Origin: Adiantum capillus-veneris
Lineage: Eukaryota > Streptophyta > Polypodiopsida > Polypodiales > Pteridaceae
Length of the DNA: 64,000 nt
Assembly (NCBI GenBank): GCA_014529385.2
Contig: CM043952.1
Coordinates: forward strand, 63,726,870 to 63,790,869
Direction: 5' to 3'
The first letter of the stretch is position 1. Each line of letters starts with the position of its first letter. The position numbers and the translations under genes are program-made. The notes under the pieces were generated by a model. That model was not told the origin of the DNA and ran no database searches. It saw only the letters and a program-made list of their open reading frames with translations. Below are positions 1 through 8,967 of the stretch, one piece after another.

Positions 1-66
1 TGAGCAGGCATGTGCTGGAGCAGCTGGTGACTAAGCCCGGGAGGATGCAACCTGCTCTGATACCAA
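1..66 (-). mobile_element. Edge of a Ty1/Copia-type element (internal start with primer binding site)
   Basis: Read on the minus strand, positions 66-55 give TGGTATCAGAGC, the usual plant Copia primer site complementary to the 3' end of initiator tRNA-Met, directly next to a TG..CA-bounded LTR at 68-293. The rest of the element lies left of the window, so coding content cannot be judged; it may be a full Copia element or a short TRIM. It sits inside the 5' LTR of element B. Confidence 0.6.
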
Positions 67-67
67 T

Positions 68-293
68 TGTTGGAATTAGGGTTGCAGAGAAACGCACACA
101 GCTTGGAGAAGATGAAGGAAGCTCGAGGCACACAATAGAGAGTGTTTTACTTAGTGTGCAATGGAAAGATGGATAGCCCTAGAGTGATGGGCGTATATAC
201 AATTCTCGGGGAAAAAATCTCCTAAAGAAGGAAAAAATGCCCCGACAGTCCTAGTGTATTCACACACATCACTACCACATGTATATGGTAACA
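68..293 (-). repeat. 5' LTR of the edge Copia-type element
   Basis: The segment starts TGTTGG at 68 next to the primer site and ends GGTAACA at 293, giving the imperfect TGTT..AACA inverted ends expected of an LTR (about 226 bp). Immediately right of it, sequence homologous to the B 3' LTR resumes (compare 294-533 with about 56399-56644), which fixes the right boundary. A partner LTR is not visible in the window. Confidence 0.55.
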
Positions 294-533
294 TTTGATA
301 CTATAACATATGTGATTTGTTTGTCGATGAGTGATTTGCTTTTGGTGATTTCAATCAGTTGAGTGTAGCTTGAGTTAGACGCTAGTTGTTTGTTGTTTTT
401 CGAGAGATTGACAACCTCTTGTAGACTCTATGCACTAGTCGAGTGAGCTTCATTCCATGGATTGAAAATTTAATCGTGGTTCTCGCTAAAACTGCAATAA
501 GATAGGATAGTGAGGTTAGACACACGTCCCATA
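294..533 (+). repeat. Element B 5' LTR, right-hand 240 bp
   Basis: This aligns along its length with about 56399-56644, with roughly 25 differences by eye, and ends GTCCCATA where the other copy ends GTCCCACA. Two T bases then separate it from the primer site, as in element A. The left part of the LTR is displaced by the edge Copia insertion and lies outside the window. Confidence 0.8.
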
Positions 534-535
534 TT

Positions 536-553
536 TGGCGCCGGTGTCGGGGA
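536..553 (+). other. Element B primer binding site (tRNA-Asp type)
   Basis: TGGCGCCGGTGTCGGGGA resembles the TGGCGCCGTTGCCGGGGA site used by many plant Athila/Tat elements (3' end of tRNA-Asp), with changes at internal positions. It lies 2 nt after the LTR end, the same geometry as in element A. Confidence 0.75.
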
Positions 554-1206
554 TCGAAGAGACCTAAACTAGGAAAAAACACGAGCGTCTTGTGAAGTTA
601 TCCTTTAACTTCCTCTAGGATCTCCTAGAGTAAAAACTTTCTTTTAGAAACCGTATAGCTTAAGATTGTCATCTTTTGCTGTGTAGAGGTAGCTTAGAAG
701 TAATTATACTTGTTGAGTACCTTTAGAATTGTAGGATTGTAGAGCTAGATTAGAATTTGGAGAATGATTGATAGACGAAACAAGTCTTAAGACCGATCAG
801 AAAACCATTAAAAACAAGAAAACGAGTGTTTGTGGATACTTTCCACAACCCCATTTCATGAGAACTTAGAAGTAGGGTAAGTAGGATCCGAGGTGGATTT
901 GAGGACATTGCTCTCTCCAAAAGAATCATTGTGAGTTGTATTTGAAGTTGCAAAATTTTAGGTCTACGGTTAGAAATAGCAAAAAGACTCTAAACCACTC
1001 AATCCGACTAGAGAGTAAGCTTAAAAGTTGTATGAATCAGTGGATAAGCTCAAGGAAATTTTGAGGTAAAAATTTCAAGAGTTTGCAAAAACTCAGATTA
1101 TTTACTTTTTCTTGACATTTTAGGCTTGATTCCTACGCTTAAAATAACTCATGAAAAGACTGTCCATGAAAAAAGTGCAAAAAATGGTTCATTTGAAGCC
1201 TGACGC
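554..1206 (+). other. Element B leader, first part (non-coding)
   Basis: No credible coding sequence. At 1096-1105 there is a half copy of the B palindrome (GATTATTTAC followed by a T run), so the array that continues at 27148 probably began here. The leader is interrupted at 1206/27146 by the Tat-like element, flanked by ACGC on both sides. Confidence 0.6.
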
Positions 1207-2342
1207 TGTGAGCGGGAGGAAAACACACACAGCGCCTCTATAACGACACGACACACACTCTTGGAATGATACACACACACACACTAGGGGCACCACTCGG
1301 CTTACACAACCAGCCTAGCCGAGACAGGAAACGCACAGACGGAGTGAGAAGAGAGAGATTTCCCACTTGCCCACTCACACATACACACTCACACACACTC
1401 TCTCAATTCAACTCAAAGGAGGCAAATTGCTGTTGTTTAGACTCAATGAAGCTCAGCCCAACACCAATGGGGCAAATAGTTTACACAGTATTGAGGAAAT
1501 ATACCAGATACAACCACAAAGTTACGCAGAGGCTTCACTCACCGGAGAAGATTACACAGAAAAACAGCAGAAAATCTGTGAGGAATTTGGCAAAATGGAC
1601 AGCGCCATTGCGTCCGGAACGCCCAAAAACCCCAGTCTACAATGTCACAGTGCTCAAATCCGACCTTGGATGAGCAGTTTAGGGCCAAAAAATGCTCCAA
1701 AAACAGCAAAAACACACTTGCGGCTGTTCCTCCTCTCTTCTCCACGTTTTTTCTGATCTTCTCTCTGTTTTTTCAGTTCCCACACTTAGCTTTATTAGTT
1801 GGGCACCCGTGGCCTTTTAGATGACCCCAAACGGACCCCGAACAGGCCAAAAGCTGACCTCGCAGTGCATAGTTGTCACCTTTTTGCATCATCCGCACAC
1901 CTGGCACTCAGTTTTTCCAAATAATGCATCCCGCAACCACGTGAATTGGCCCCAGAAAGTGGTCCTCATGATGATTTTTGTGCATAAGTATCACAAGAAC
2001 ACACCCACGTCGTGTCCATACTTCTCCGCGTGCAAGTATTGACCCCGTTCGACCTCCTGACGCCACTCGATGCCATCTGACGCACCTGCTTACCTCATGT
2101 CGTCAGCCCGCGGATAGCTTCCTCGAGAAGTTTTACGCGCTACCAACTCCTCCTTATTGTAGAAAAAACAGAGTGGTACTGATAATAGTGAAAATCGCTG
2201 CACTATGTATACCCTGTCCTACCTGTACACACGTGGGCCCCATGTAACCACCTGGCTATGGAAATTGGGCAATCCTTTAGTCGATGCACCATGCATGTGT
2301 ATGTACATATGCACAATCCCTTGCTCAAAAAAACTCCTGACA
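1207..2342 (-). repeat. 3' LTR of the Tat-like minus copy
   Basis: Near-identical to 26011-27145 and, inverted, to 49069-50211 and 54974-56114. It has TG..CA ends, CA-rich microsatellite stretches near 1267-1284 and 1376-1400, and shared blocks throughout. The internal side, with the integrase end, begins at about 2343. Confidence 0.9.
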
Positions 2343-2370
2343 TAATTTGCCCATCTCCTAGCCTGCTAGA

Positions 2371-3794
2371 TCATTCATGATCAGCAGCAGCAAAGAGAGA
2401 TATGAGACTCGCCGCATCACAGGTCTCCTCATCCCTCACCAACACTGCTTTATCCACAGACAACTCATCTTGCTCCACCATCATCAATCTAGCATGATAC
2501 AATTTAAGACGCAATCCATTTACCCTTGACTTATGTAGAACACCATCCAGGTTAGCCAGCTGATATGTGCCATTTGGAAAACACTCCACTACCTTGAAAG
2601 GGCCTTCCCACTTAATTTGAAACTTCTTTTGGAAGGTGTTGTCCAGCTTACTGTTGTAGCGCAAAACCAAGTCATGCTTCTTGATACCCTTACTTTTGAC
2701 CTTTTTATTTATCTTTGCCAAAGCCCTATCTTGCATTTGCCCATAATGTTCCAATGCACTCATCCTATCCAGCTGAACCTCTTGGAGCTGTAAGAGCCTC
2801 TCTTCGAATGCATCACTAGGTGGCCCAAGCAACTTCTCTAACATCTTGACCGCAGGCGGTCAACTCTACCTCCACAGGCAATAGTGATTCCTTTCCATAC
2901 ACCAAATGAAATGGAGTAAACCCTGTACCTGTCTTCACCGAAGTACGGTAAGCCCATAATGCACTAGGCAATTCCAAATCTCAATTCTTTCCTTGGTGCT
3001 CTATCACTTTAGAAAGAATTTGTACCAACTCACCATTGAATCTTTCATTTAAGCCATTACACTGTGGGTAATAAGGAGTGGTATGTTGGTGCCTAATCTT
3101 CATCTTTGCACATAAAAAATCTAGCAGTTTAGCTCTAAATCCTGGCCCCTTATCTGAAAGTAGCTCTAATGGCACCCCAAACTTGCAACATATTTCATCA
3201 TACACATATTTTGCCACATCCTTTGCAGTGATCTGTTTTACTGCTATAGCCTCTGCCCATCTAGAGAGATAGTCCACTGCCGTCAAGATATAGCTTTTTT
3301 CCCTTGCTTGTGATAGGTAACGGACCTATTGCATCAATCCCCCACTTTTCAAACACATCAAACGCCATAATGGTTTTTCGTAGCTCTAGCTTCAACACTC
3401 TCTTCCCGAATGCTTGACACCTATTGCAAGACCTACACCAATGGTGAGCATCCTTGTGCAAACTAGGCCATACATACACCTCTTGCAAAATCTTATGCAA
3501 GGTGATCTTTAGAGCAAAATGGCCACCACATGCGCCTTCATGATTCTCTTCCAACACTCTATAAAGCTCCTCTCGCCAAGGTACACGTCTCAACATGAGA
3601 TCAGCCCCTTTCATGCATAAGACATCACCAATCAATTTGTACCTGTAGGCTCTACGCACAAAGCCATACTTCTTAGACTTTTGAATCTCCTTTGGAATGA
3701 TTCCTGTTAGCAAAAACTCCTCTTCTTGAGCCAATATTTCCCGACCATGGTAAAGAGGTAAGTTGGTCCTCAACACAAATAGCTCCCCAATCAT
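2371..3794 (-). pseudogene. Integrase of the Tat-like minus copy (frameshifted)
   Basis: Three overlapping frames together match the integrase of the plus copy: HHCC finger (NHEGACGGHF, CRSCNRC) and the start of the core at 3261-3794, the catalytic core with SDKGPGF and GLNERFN at 2981-3286, and the C-terminal module at 2371-2844. Frame changes occur near 3285 and 2845-2980. In the intact family this enzyme joins cDNA to the genome through a D,D-35-E active site. The breaks make this copy non-functional. Confidence 0.8.
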
Positions 3795-4720
3795 GCCTTG
3801 AGCTGCTTCATGTGCCTCTCCATTTAGAGCACATTAAATGTGTCTGATGCTTCATGCTTCGAACTTTTTTAAGAGGCCTTTAATTCTGAAGCACTTTTCC
3901 TTCAATGAGGTGTTCTTGCTCTTCCACACACCCAACACTTGCTTCACCACTAACAAGGCATCACCTTTTATGCTCAACCTTTGAACCCCATGCTTCAAAC
4001 AAATGTGTAATCCAGCTTCCAATGTAGCATATTCAGCCTCATTCTTACTATGCGTATCCAACTTGAACCCTCTCTTGCATACTAGCTTCCCCTCTGGATC
4101 ATAAAGTGCTATACCCCCTGAAGCTGCATCATGGCTCTTTCTGTATGAACCATCAAAGAACAACACATGTGCATTGCTGATCTGTGGCACTTCTTCAACT
4201 ACCTTTCTCACCACCTCTTCCTTAACAATAAGGGGATTCTCCTTGTAGGTCAACAAATCAGCTAGGGTAGCCCTTGTACTATCTTCCACTAGAAAAGAGA
4301 ACTCAAACTCTTGAAGCTCAATTACCGGTTTCTTCACCACATTTGACATGTTAGTACCATTGATTAACTGTGGCAAAAAGGCATAACTCGTCAAGAAAAC
4401 AAAAGTTCGTGGTAGCAAGTAATGACGAAATCGTCGACAAGCAAATATTACACTGGCCATCACTAGCTCTACTTCCGAGAACTTTCTCTCTGCTACCAAC
4501 TTCACTCGGTTTGCACAATACACTGGCCTCATATAATGGCTGCCCTTCCCCTTTTGCAATAGCATGGCTCCAATGGCATCATCCCCTACTGATGGATTTA
4601 CATAAAACACTTTCTCCCAATCAGGAGCCTGCATGGCTGACAACCCCCCTAACACCTCTTTCACCTCTTGAAACACTTCTTCACACTTGTCATCCCATTG
4701 CAATGGATCATGCTTTGCTA
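3795..4720 (-). pseudogene. RNase H plus archaeal-type RNase H of the Tat-like minus copy, 3' part
   Basis: An open frame at 3852-4703 begins at the RT/RNase H connection (QWDDKCEEVFQEVKE), runs through RNase H (YCANRVKLVAERKFSEVELV), and continues into a second RNase H fold (VLFFDGSYRKS, NEAEYATLEAGLH, IKGDALLVVKQV). This tandem RNase H is the hallmark of the Tat clade. Element A interrupts the gene just upstream, at TSD 4721-4725. A stop/frameshift near 3840 separates it from integrase. Confidence 0.82.
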
Positions 4721-4725
4721 CTTGC

Positions 4726-5660
4726 TGTTAAGGCGGTCACGCCGCTAGCGGAAGCTAAATAGCGAGAACTCAACCAACAACAGAATTTGTCAGACGAGGA
4801 CGAAGCTTGACCCGCAAGCGCATGGAAACAACTAGGTGGGTGTCAAATCACCTACTCGACCTTCTAATGACAATCACTACTAAGGAAATCAAATCTAAGT
4901 TCTAAAATACGCAAGTGACTGAAATCCGTACTACGAACGAATGCTATACGAAACAGGATCTAGAATCATCGAATCGATCTCAAACTCAAGGGGAAGTCTA
5001 TACACTAGGTAAGAACAACACCCTGAAGACTTGAACTGCAAAATCAACCTATAACCACTCCGTGCGGTAAACGCGTATGAAGACAGGCCGAAAATTACAG
5101 GTGACCGAAACTTGACCCCGATGGTACGAATGTGTAGCTCTACTCGTTGTGGTTCTATAGATATGCTGCACGCTCTATTCCGACACACGAGTTGGAAGAA
5201 AACTCACACCGAAGCTCGTAGGAACTTACCACACGTAGAAGCCGATAGCGCGCACTCTTGGTATCTGTGCGTAGCTCTCACCGTTGCTAACACAATGGTG
5301 GTGTCGCTTCTCCAATGTCGGCCCCGTAGCTCGCATAGCAAGGAGATAAGACTCTCTCTCTCTCTCTCTCAGACACAGTCACAGCGCTCAAAAACTCACC
5401 TTGATTAATAATTGAATCTCCTCTCTAGGTTACAAAACTTTGGCTTATATACCTCAGCCTTGGAGGTGAAAACATCTCTAATTATTTACATCAGCAGGTG
5501 AAATTACGTCGGGATTACAAGCTGGAAACTCAATTGAGTCCCGTTACTTAACGAATGGCTCAAATCAAAATTAATGTCGGAAAGACATTTATTACAATCA
5601 ATGGTTACAAAATGATGGGTGTGAACAAAAATGCGGGTGTGATCCTCTGCTGGCTCAACA
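4726..5660 (-). repeat. Element A 3' LTR (935 bp)
   Basis: Matches 22796-23734 with about a dozen substitutions. A TATATAAG promoter motif lies on the minus strand at 5451-5444, and the same motif is at 23525-23518 in the other LTR. A CT microsatellite at about 5351-5370 is 4 bp shorter than in the partner LTR. Confidence 0.93.
5444..5451 (-). promoter_or_regulatory. LTR TATA box of element A
   Basis: TATATAAG on the minus strand inside the LTR, conserved at 23518-23525 in the 5' LTR. It is the likely core promoter for the genomic RNA. Confidence 0.55.
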
Positions 5661-5674
5661 CTCCCCCCCTCCGC
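5661..5674 (-). other. Element A terminal polypurine tract
   Basis: The minus strand reads CGCGGAGGGGGGAG immediately before the 3' LTR TGTTGAGCC, the expected plus-strand primer position for reverse transcription. A nearly identical purine run occurs internally at 11746-11760. Confidence 0.85.
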
Positions 5675-5709
5675 GTTCATGTCGTCCCTGACATGACTTT
5701 TAGGCTTGA

Positions 5710-8700
5710 TCAATAGAGTCCTGTCGTCTTGAGCATCTGCAAATGTGATTCGTAGTGTAGGTTGCCGATGGTCAAGGTTGGGCCGAATATTTTGCTTTCA
5801 TGAGTGAAAAAGCCGGTGTAGAAAGCTTCTTCGAATGTTTGCATGTGGAAGCTAGGCAAAAACATAATTCTTTGGTATAAGAGATGTAACACCTTTGGTG
5901 GTGGCTGCAAAGAAAGATCATACATCATATCTGTCACTGTGTCGGCCGTCGATAGTAGACTCGAGGTCGTGGCTTTATCTGGCGCGAACACTTCAATGCA
6001 TGCTAAGAGAGTCCTGCAGATTTTCTTTAGCATCTGACACGAAAGGTCAGGAGAGCCAGTAAAGAGTTTGATGGTGCCCGTTAGGGTTTTCACCATGTAG
6101 GCTTTACCTATTCTCTCTCCTTCCTTTGGTCCTGGCATCCTGGGATAATTAAGCCAATTTGACTTCTTTTCTGCAATCCTGCCATGCTCTTTCCAGTTTC
6201 TGACTCTCGGCACCGGGCAGAAGGTTGCATCCTCCCGAATCTCCTTTGGAGCCTCTACCAAGTAGATGAGGTAGGCTGGGTATTTGTTCAGCCAACCTTT
6301 CCTCCATCTAGGTTGAGAATCTACAATCTTCTTTGATTGTTCATCCTTTGTGATGTCGCCTTCATAAAGAGCGACATACTGCTCCTCCTCTATTCTCTTT
6401 TTCGTCTTTATCACTTCAAATTTCATCAGAGGGAAAGGCAGGCTAGGTTGCATCCACTCTTCGTGGAGCACTTTTGTGTCTAAACCTTGAAGTCTAATGG
6501 AGATGAGGAGTCTCCTTTCCCATTCCATTTCCGCCTTGGCACTTTCCTCTGTTGACTTTTCTATTTGGTCCTGGAGCCTTTGTTCTTCTCCTTCAGAGAT
6601 TCCTGAAGTCGAGGACACTTCTTGAACTGGGACTGGATCTTCGATTGTGGTTGCCTCTCCAGTTTCTGGTAGCTCTATGGCTGCTCCCCCTGCTTCTTCT
6701 TGTGGTGTCTCTGTTTCTCTTCTTTGTTGCTCTTGGAGGTCTTGGAGCTGTTTGCGGAGGGCCTCATTTTCTGTCCTTAGTGTTTGGTTTTCTGATGTGA
6801 GCCTCTCCTCTGCAGCCAATGATCCCTCCGCCATGTGCAATCTTTGCACTTGCTCTAACCTCAGCTCTCTTTGCAGACTTCTGACCTGATCTTCCAGAGC
6901 TGGTACAAGGGCTCCCGCTTGTTCTGTTCCTGCTCTGCTAGCTCTAGGGTTGGTCCTGAGTCTCGTGATTGTCCTTTCTTGAAGTTCGACTCTTTCCCTT
7001 AGCTCAATGAGCTCATCCTTGGCTGCCTCCAGCTCATCTTCTATTCGCTCCTTTGCTTCCTGTGAGCTTGTTACCTCTCTTGAAGCTTCGGCTAGTTGGA
7101 GTATCAAGCCGTCCCTCTCGTTTTCGGCATCGTAGAGTGATGCTTTATGACTTTCAGATTCAGTCATAGCATTCTCTAACTTCTTCTGCAACTCTGCTTC
7201 CTTTTGTTTTGCTGTCTCAAGTGCTACTTCCTTTGCTCTGGATCTTTCTTTAATCTTGCTGAGCAGTTCATGCACCATGTGCATGTCTTTTTCATCGTCA
7301 TCTGTCAACTTGACATCTCTTTCTGCCACCACCTCCAATGGCTTCGGCTCGTCCATTTTTTCTTCACTCTCCATTGTACCCTTTGTCTTTTCTTTCGTCC
7401 CTTTCCAATCATCTTGTTTCCGTAGGGATATCCCATAAACTGCCTCCAGGGCCTCTTCTTCACTGTATCCGATCGCTACCAGATCCTCATAATCATCTTT
7501 CTTTTGCTGAACTGGATCTATCTCCGTTTCCTTGGTCCCGGCCTCCGGCTTTTCCATAATTTCTGTTTCTATTTCTATTGTGGTTTCCTCCACAATAATT
7601 TCCATCTTCTTCGGGCTTGGTACAACAGTAAAAGAGGGCTGATTGTCTTCAGTCACCTTGGCTTTCCCTTTGTTTGCTTGCCTTACTGTCTCTTTAGGTT
7701 CAGTAGACTCATCTATTTTTTTCTTCCCCTTGTCGTCCTTTTGCAGCTCAGCTTTTAAAAGCTGTACTTCCTCTTCAGTATAAGGCTCGACAGGTTGCTG
7801 CTCCAGTATGGCCTCCGACTCCTCATAAGCTCTAATGTATTGATCATATTGATCAACATGTGGCCTGGCTGAGCTGGTTCCGACTTTAGTGGGGTCTGGC
7901 ACCCACATTTCTTCAAAATCCCCCTTTAGAGCTCTTTCCGCTCTAAACTGCTCTACCAGCCTTTCCATTCTTGCGGATTTTTGACTTTTGGTTTGCTTGG
8001 GATCGGCCTTCTTCTTCACTTTCTTCTTGAGCGGCTCGTCCACGGCCTCCTCAGGTTCTGAAACTATTTCTAGTTTTCGGCGTGCTCTTGTGGACGCCCT
8101 CTTGGATACTTCTTGCTGTTCTTCCTCCTCATCGGCTTCTCTAAGCCACTCATTTTGGGAGGGAACCTGTGGCCCTTGATCCCTAGCTCCAATAGCTTCA
8201 TAAGCTATTCTTGTTAGGATTTCTCCTCCTCCTATGTACTTTGGTTTCGGGTTGTGCATGGCGATTACTTGCTCGTGGATGTATTGAGCATAATTCACCT
8301 CTTTTGGCACGTTGCTCTTCAGTGCCCATGTGATGGTTGTCGCAATGGCATGGGGTGGTGTAGTATACTTCTGCGGTCTTTTGCTGCACACATGGAAAAA
8401 CTGGTTGTATAATCGGCAAAGGGTTGCCGCTCGTTGATCTGCCATATCTCCATAGGTTGTATTTTGTTTCTTTGATCCATAGACCTCTATGGCTTCCCTT
8501 CTTTCTCTGACAGAACTCCCTTTGTTGTGCAGCTTCAATGCATCTGCAATGAGCTGTGGAGTGATCTGTACTTCAACTGTTTCTCCATCCATGGCTGTCA
8601 ACGTGGCTTTCCCATCCTTCTGAATGGATGTTGCCAACTCATACACTCTTCTTGTGTCTACACCTGATGGTCTCGAGGTGAAGAACCTGTGTAAGTCAGC

Positions 8701-8967
8701 CTTTTCCAGGTATCTGCTTATGTTCTCTGATCTGCTATAGTCCACTAATTCTCGTGGGATCATAGGTACATCGACCGATTGCCCTTGAGGATCTCTGAAA
8801 GTCCCCTGGTAGATCTTTATTCCTTCTTTTTCTAGTACTGCTTCCTCCATCCAAGTCTTGGTTGGCTTGAGGGTTTCTGTTGGAATATCAAAAGGTTCTG
8901 CCTCTGCAAGAGCATCCTTGATGGTTGGTCTTTTTCTCTTAGTTGCCGATGACTTAGCGGAATCCAT
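5710..8967 (-). CDS. Element A 3' ORF, 1085 residues, coiled-coil protein of unknown function
   Basis: An uninterrupted frame fills the space between the second palindrome array and the terminal polypurine tract. Three parts are visible. An N-terminal globular region (about residues 40-275) contains RRVYELATSIQKDGKAT and VQITPQLIADALKL. A charged, Lys/Glu-rich middle (about 280-760) ends in a long heptad-like coiled coil. A C-terminal domain (about 800-1085) contains RWRKGWLNKYPAYLIYLVEA, ATFCPVPRVRNWKEH and AFYTGFFTHESKIFG. Both end domains are recognisable in element B (45157-48720) although the middle is not, which suggests past selection on the ends. No signal peptide or membrane segment is seen, so it is not env-like. 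I do not recognise the family. The start is chosen because GATCCATG around the ATG is nearly matched at the B start. Confidence 0.88.
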   Translation of the reverse strand: MDSAKSSATKRKRPTIKDALAEAEPFDIPTETLKPTKTWMEEAVLEKEGIKIYQGTFRDPQGQSVDVPMIPRELVDYSRSENISRYLEKADLHRFFTSRPSGVDTRRVYELATSIQKDGKATLTAMDGETVEVQITPQLIADALKLHNKGSSVRERREAIEVYGSKKQNTTYGDMADQRAATLCRLYNQFFHVCSKRPQKYTTPPHAIATTITWALKSNVPKEVNYAQYIHEQVIAMHNPKPKYIGGGEILTRIAYEAIGARDQGPQVPSQNEWLREADEEEEQQEVSKRASTRARRKLEIVSEPEEAVDEPLKKKVKKKADPKQTKSQKSARMERLVEQFRAERALKGDFEEMWVPDPTKVGTSSARPHVDQYDQYIRAYEESEAILEQQPVEPYTEEEVQLLKAELQKDDKGKKKIDESTEPKETVRQANKGKAKVTEDNQPSFTVVPSPKKMEIIVEETTIEIETEIMEKPEAGTKETEIDPVQQKKDDYEDLVAIGYSEEEALEAVYGISLRKQDDWKGTKEKTKGTMESEEKMDEPKPLEVVAERDVKLTDDDEKDMHMVHELLSKIKERSRAKEVALETAKQKEAELQKKLENAMTESESHKASLYDAENERDGLILQLAEASREVTSSQEAKERIEDELEAAKDELIELRERVELQERTITRLRTNPRASRAGTEQAGALVPALEDQVRSLQRELRLEQVQRLHMAEGSLAAEERLTSENQTLRTENEALRKQLQDLQEQQRRETETPQEEAGGAAIELPETGEATTIEDPVPVQEVSSTSGISEGEEQRLQDQIEKSTEESAKAEMEWERRLLISIRLQGLDTKVLHEEWMQPSLPFPLMKFEVIKTKKRIEEEQYVALYEGDITKDEQSKKIVDSQPRWRKGWLNKYPAYLIYLVEAPKEIREDATFCPVPRVRNWKEHGRIAEKKSNWLNYPRMPGPKEGERIGKAYMVKTLTGTIKLFTGSPDLSCQMLKKICRTLLACIEVFAPDKATTSSLLSTADTVTDMMYDLSLQPPPKVLHLLYQRIMFLPSFHMQTFEEAFYTGFFTHESKIFGPTLTIGNLHYESHLQMLKTTGLY

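Noticed and set aside
54-66. tRNA gene
   Set aside because: The match is only the 12-nt primer site complementary to tRNA-Met at an LTR edge; no cloverleaf is present. The same holds at 36463 and 61446.
1266-2247. Several + strand frames inside 1266-2247
   Set aside because: They lie in the LTR of the Tat-like element and recur, shifted, in the other LTR copies; artefacts of LTR sequence.
5112-5408. 98-codon frame repeated at 23182-23478
   Set aside because: The duplication is simply the two LTRs of element A; no protein features.
5710-8967. Envelope-like gene
   Set aside because: No signal peptide, transmembrane segment or Cys pattern; long coiled coil and charged middle instead.
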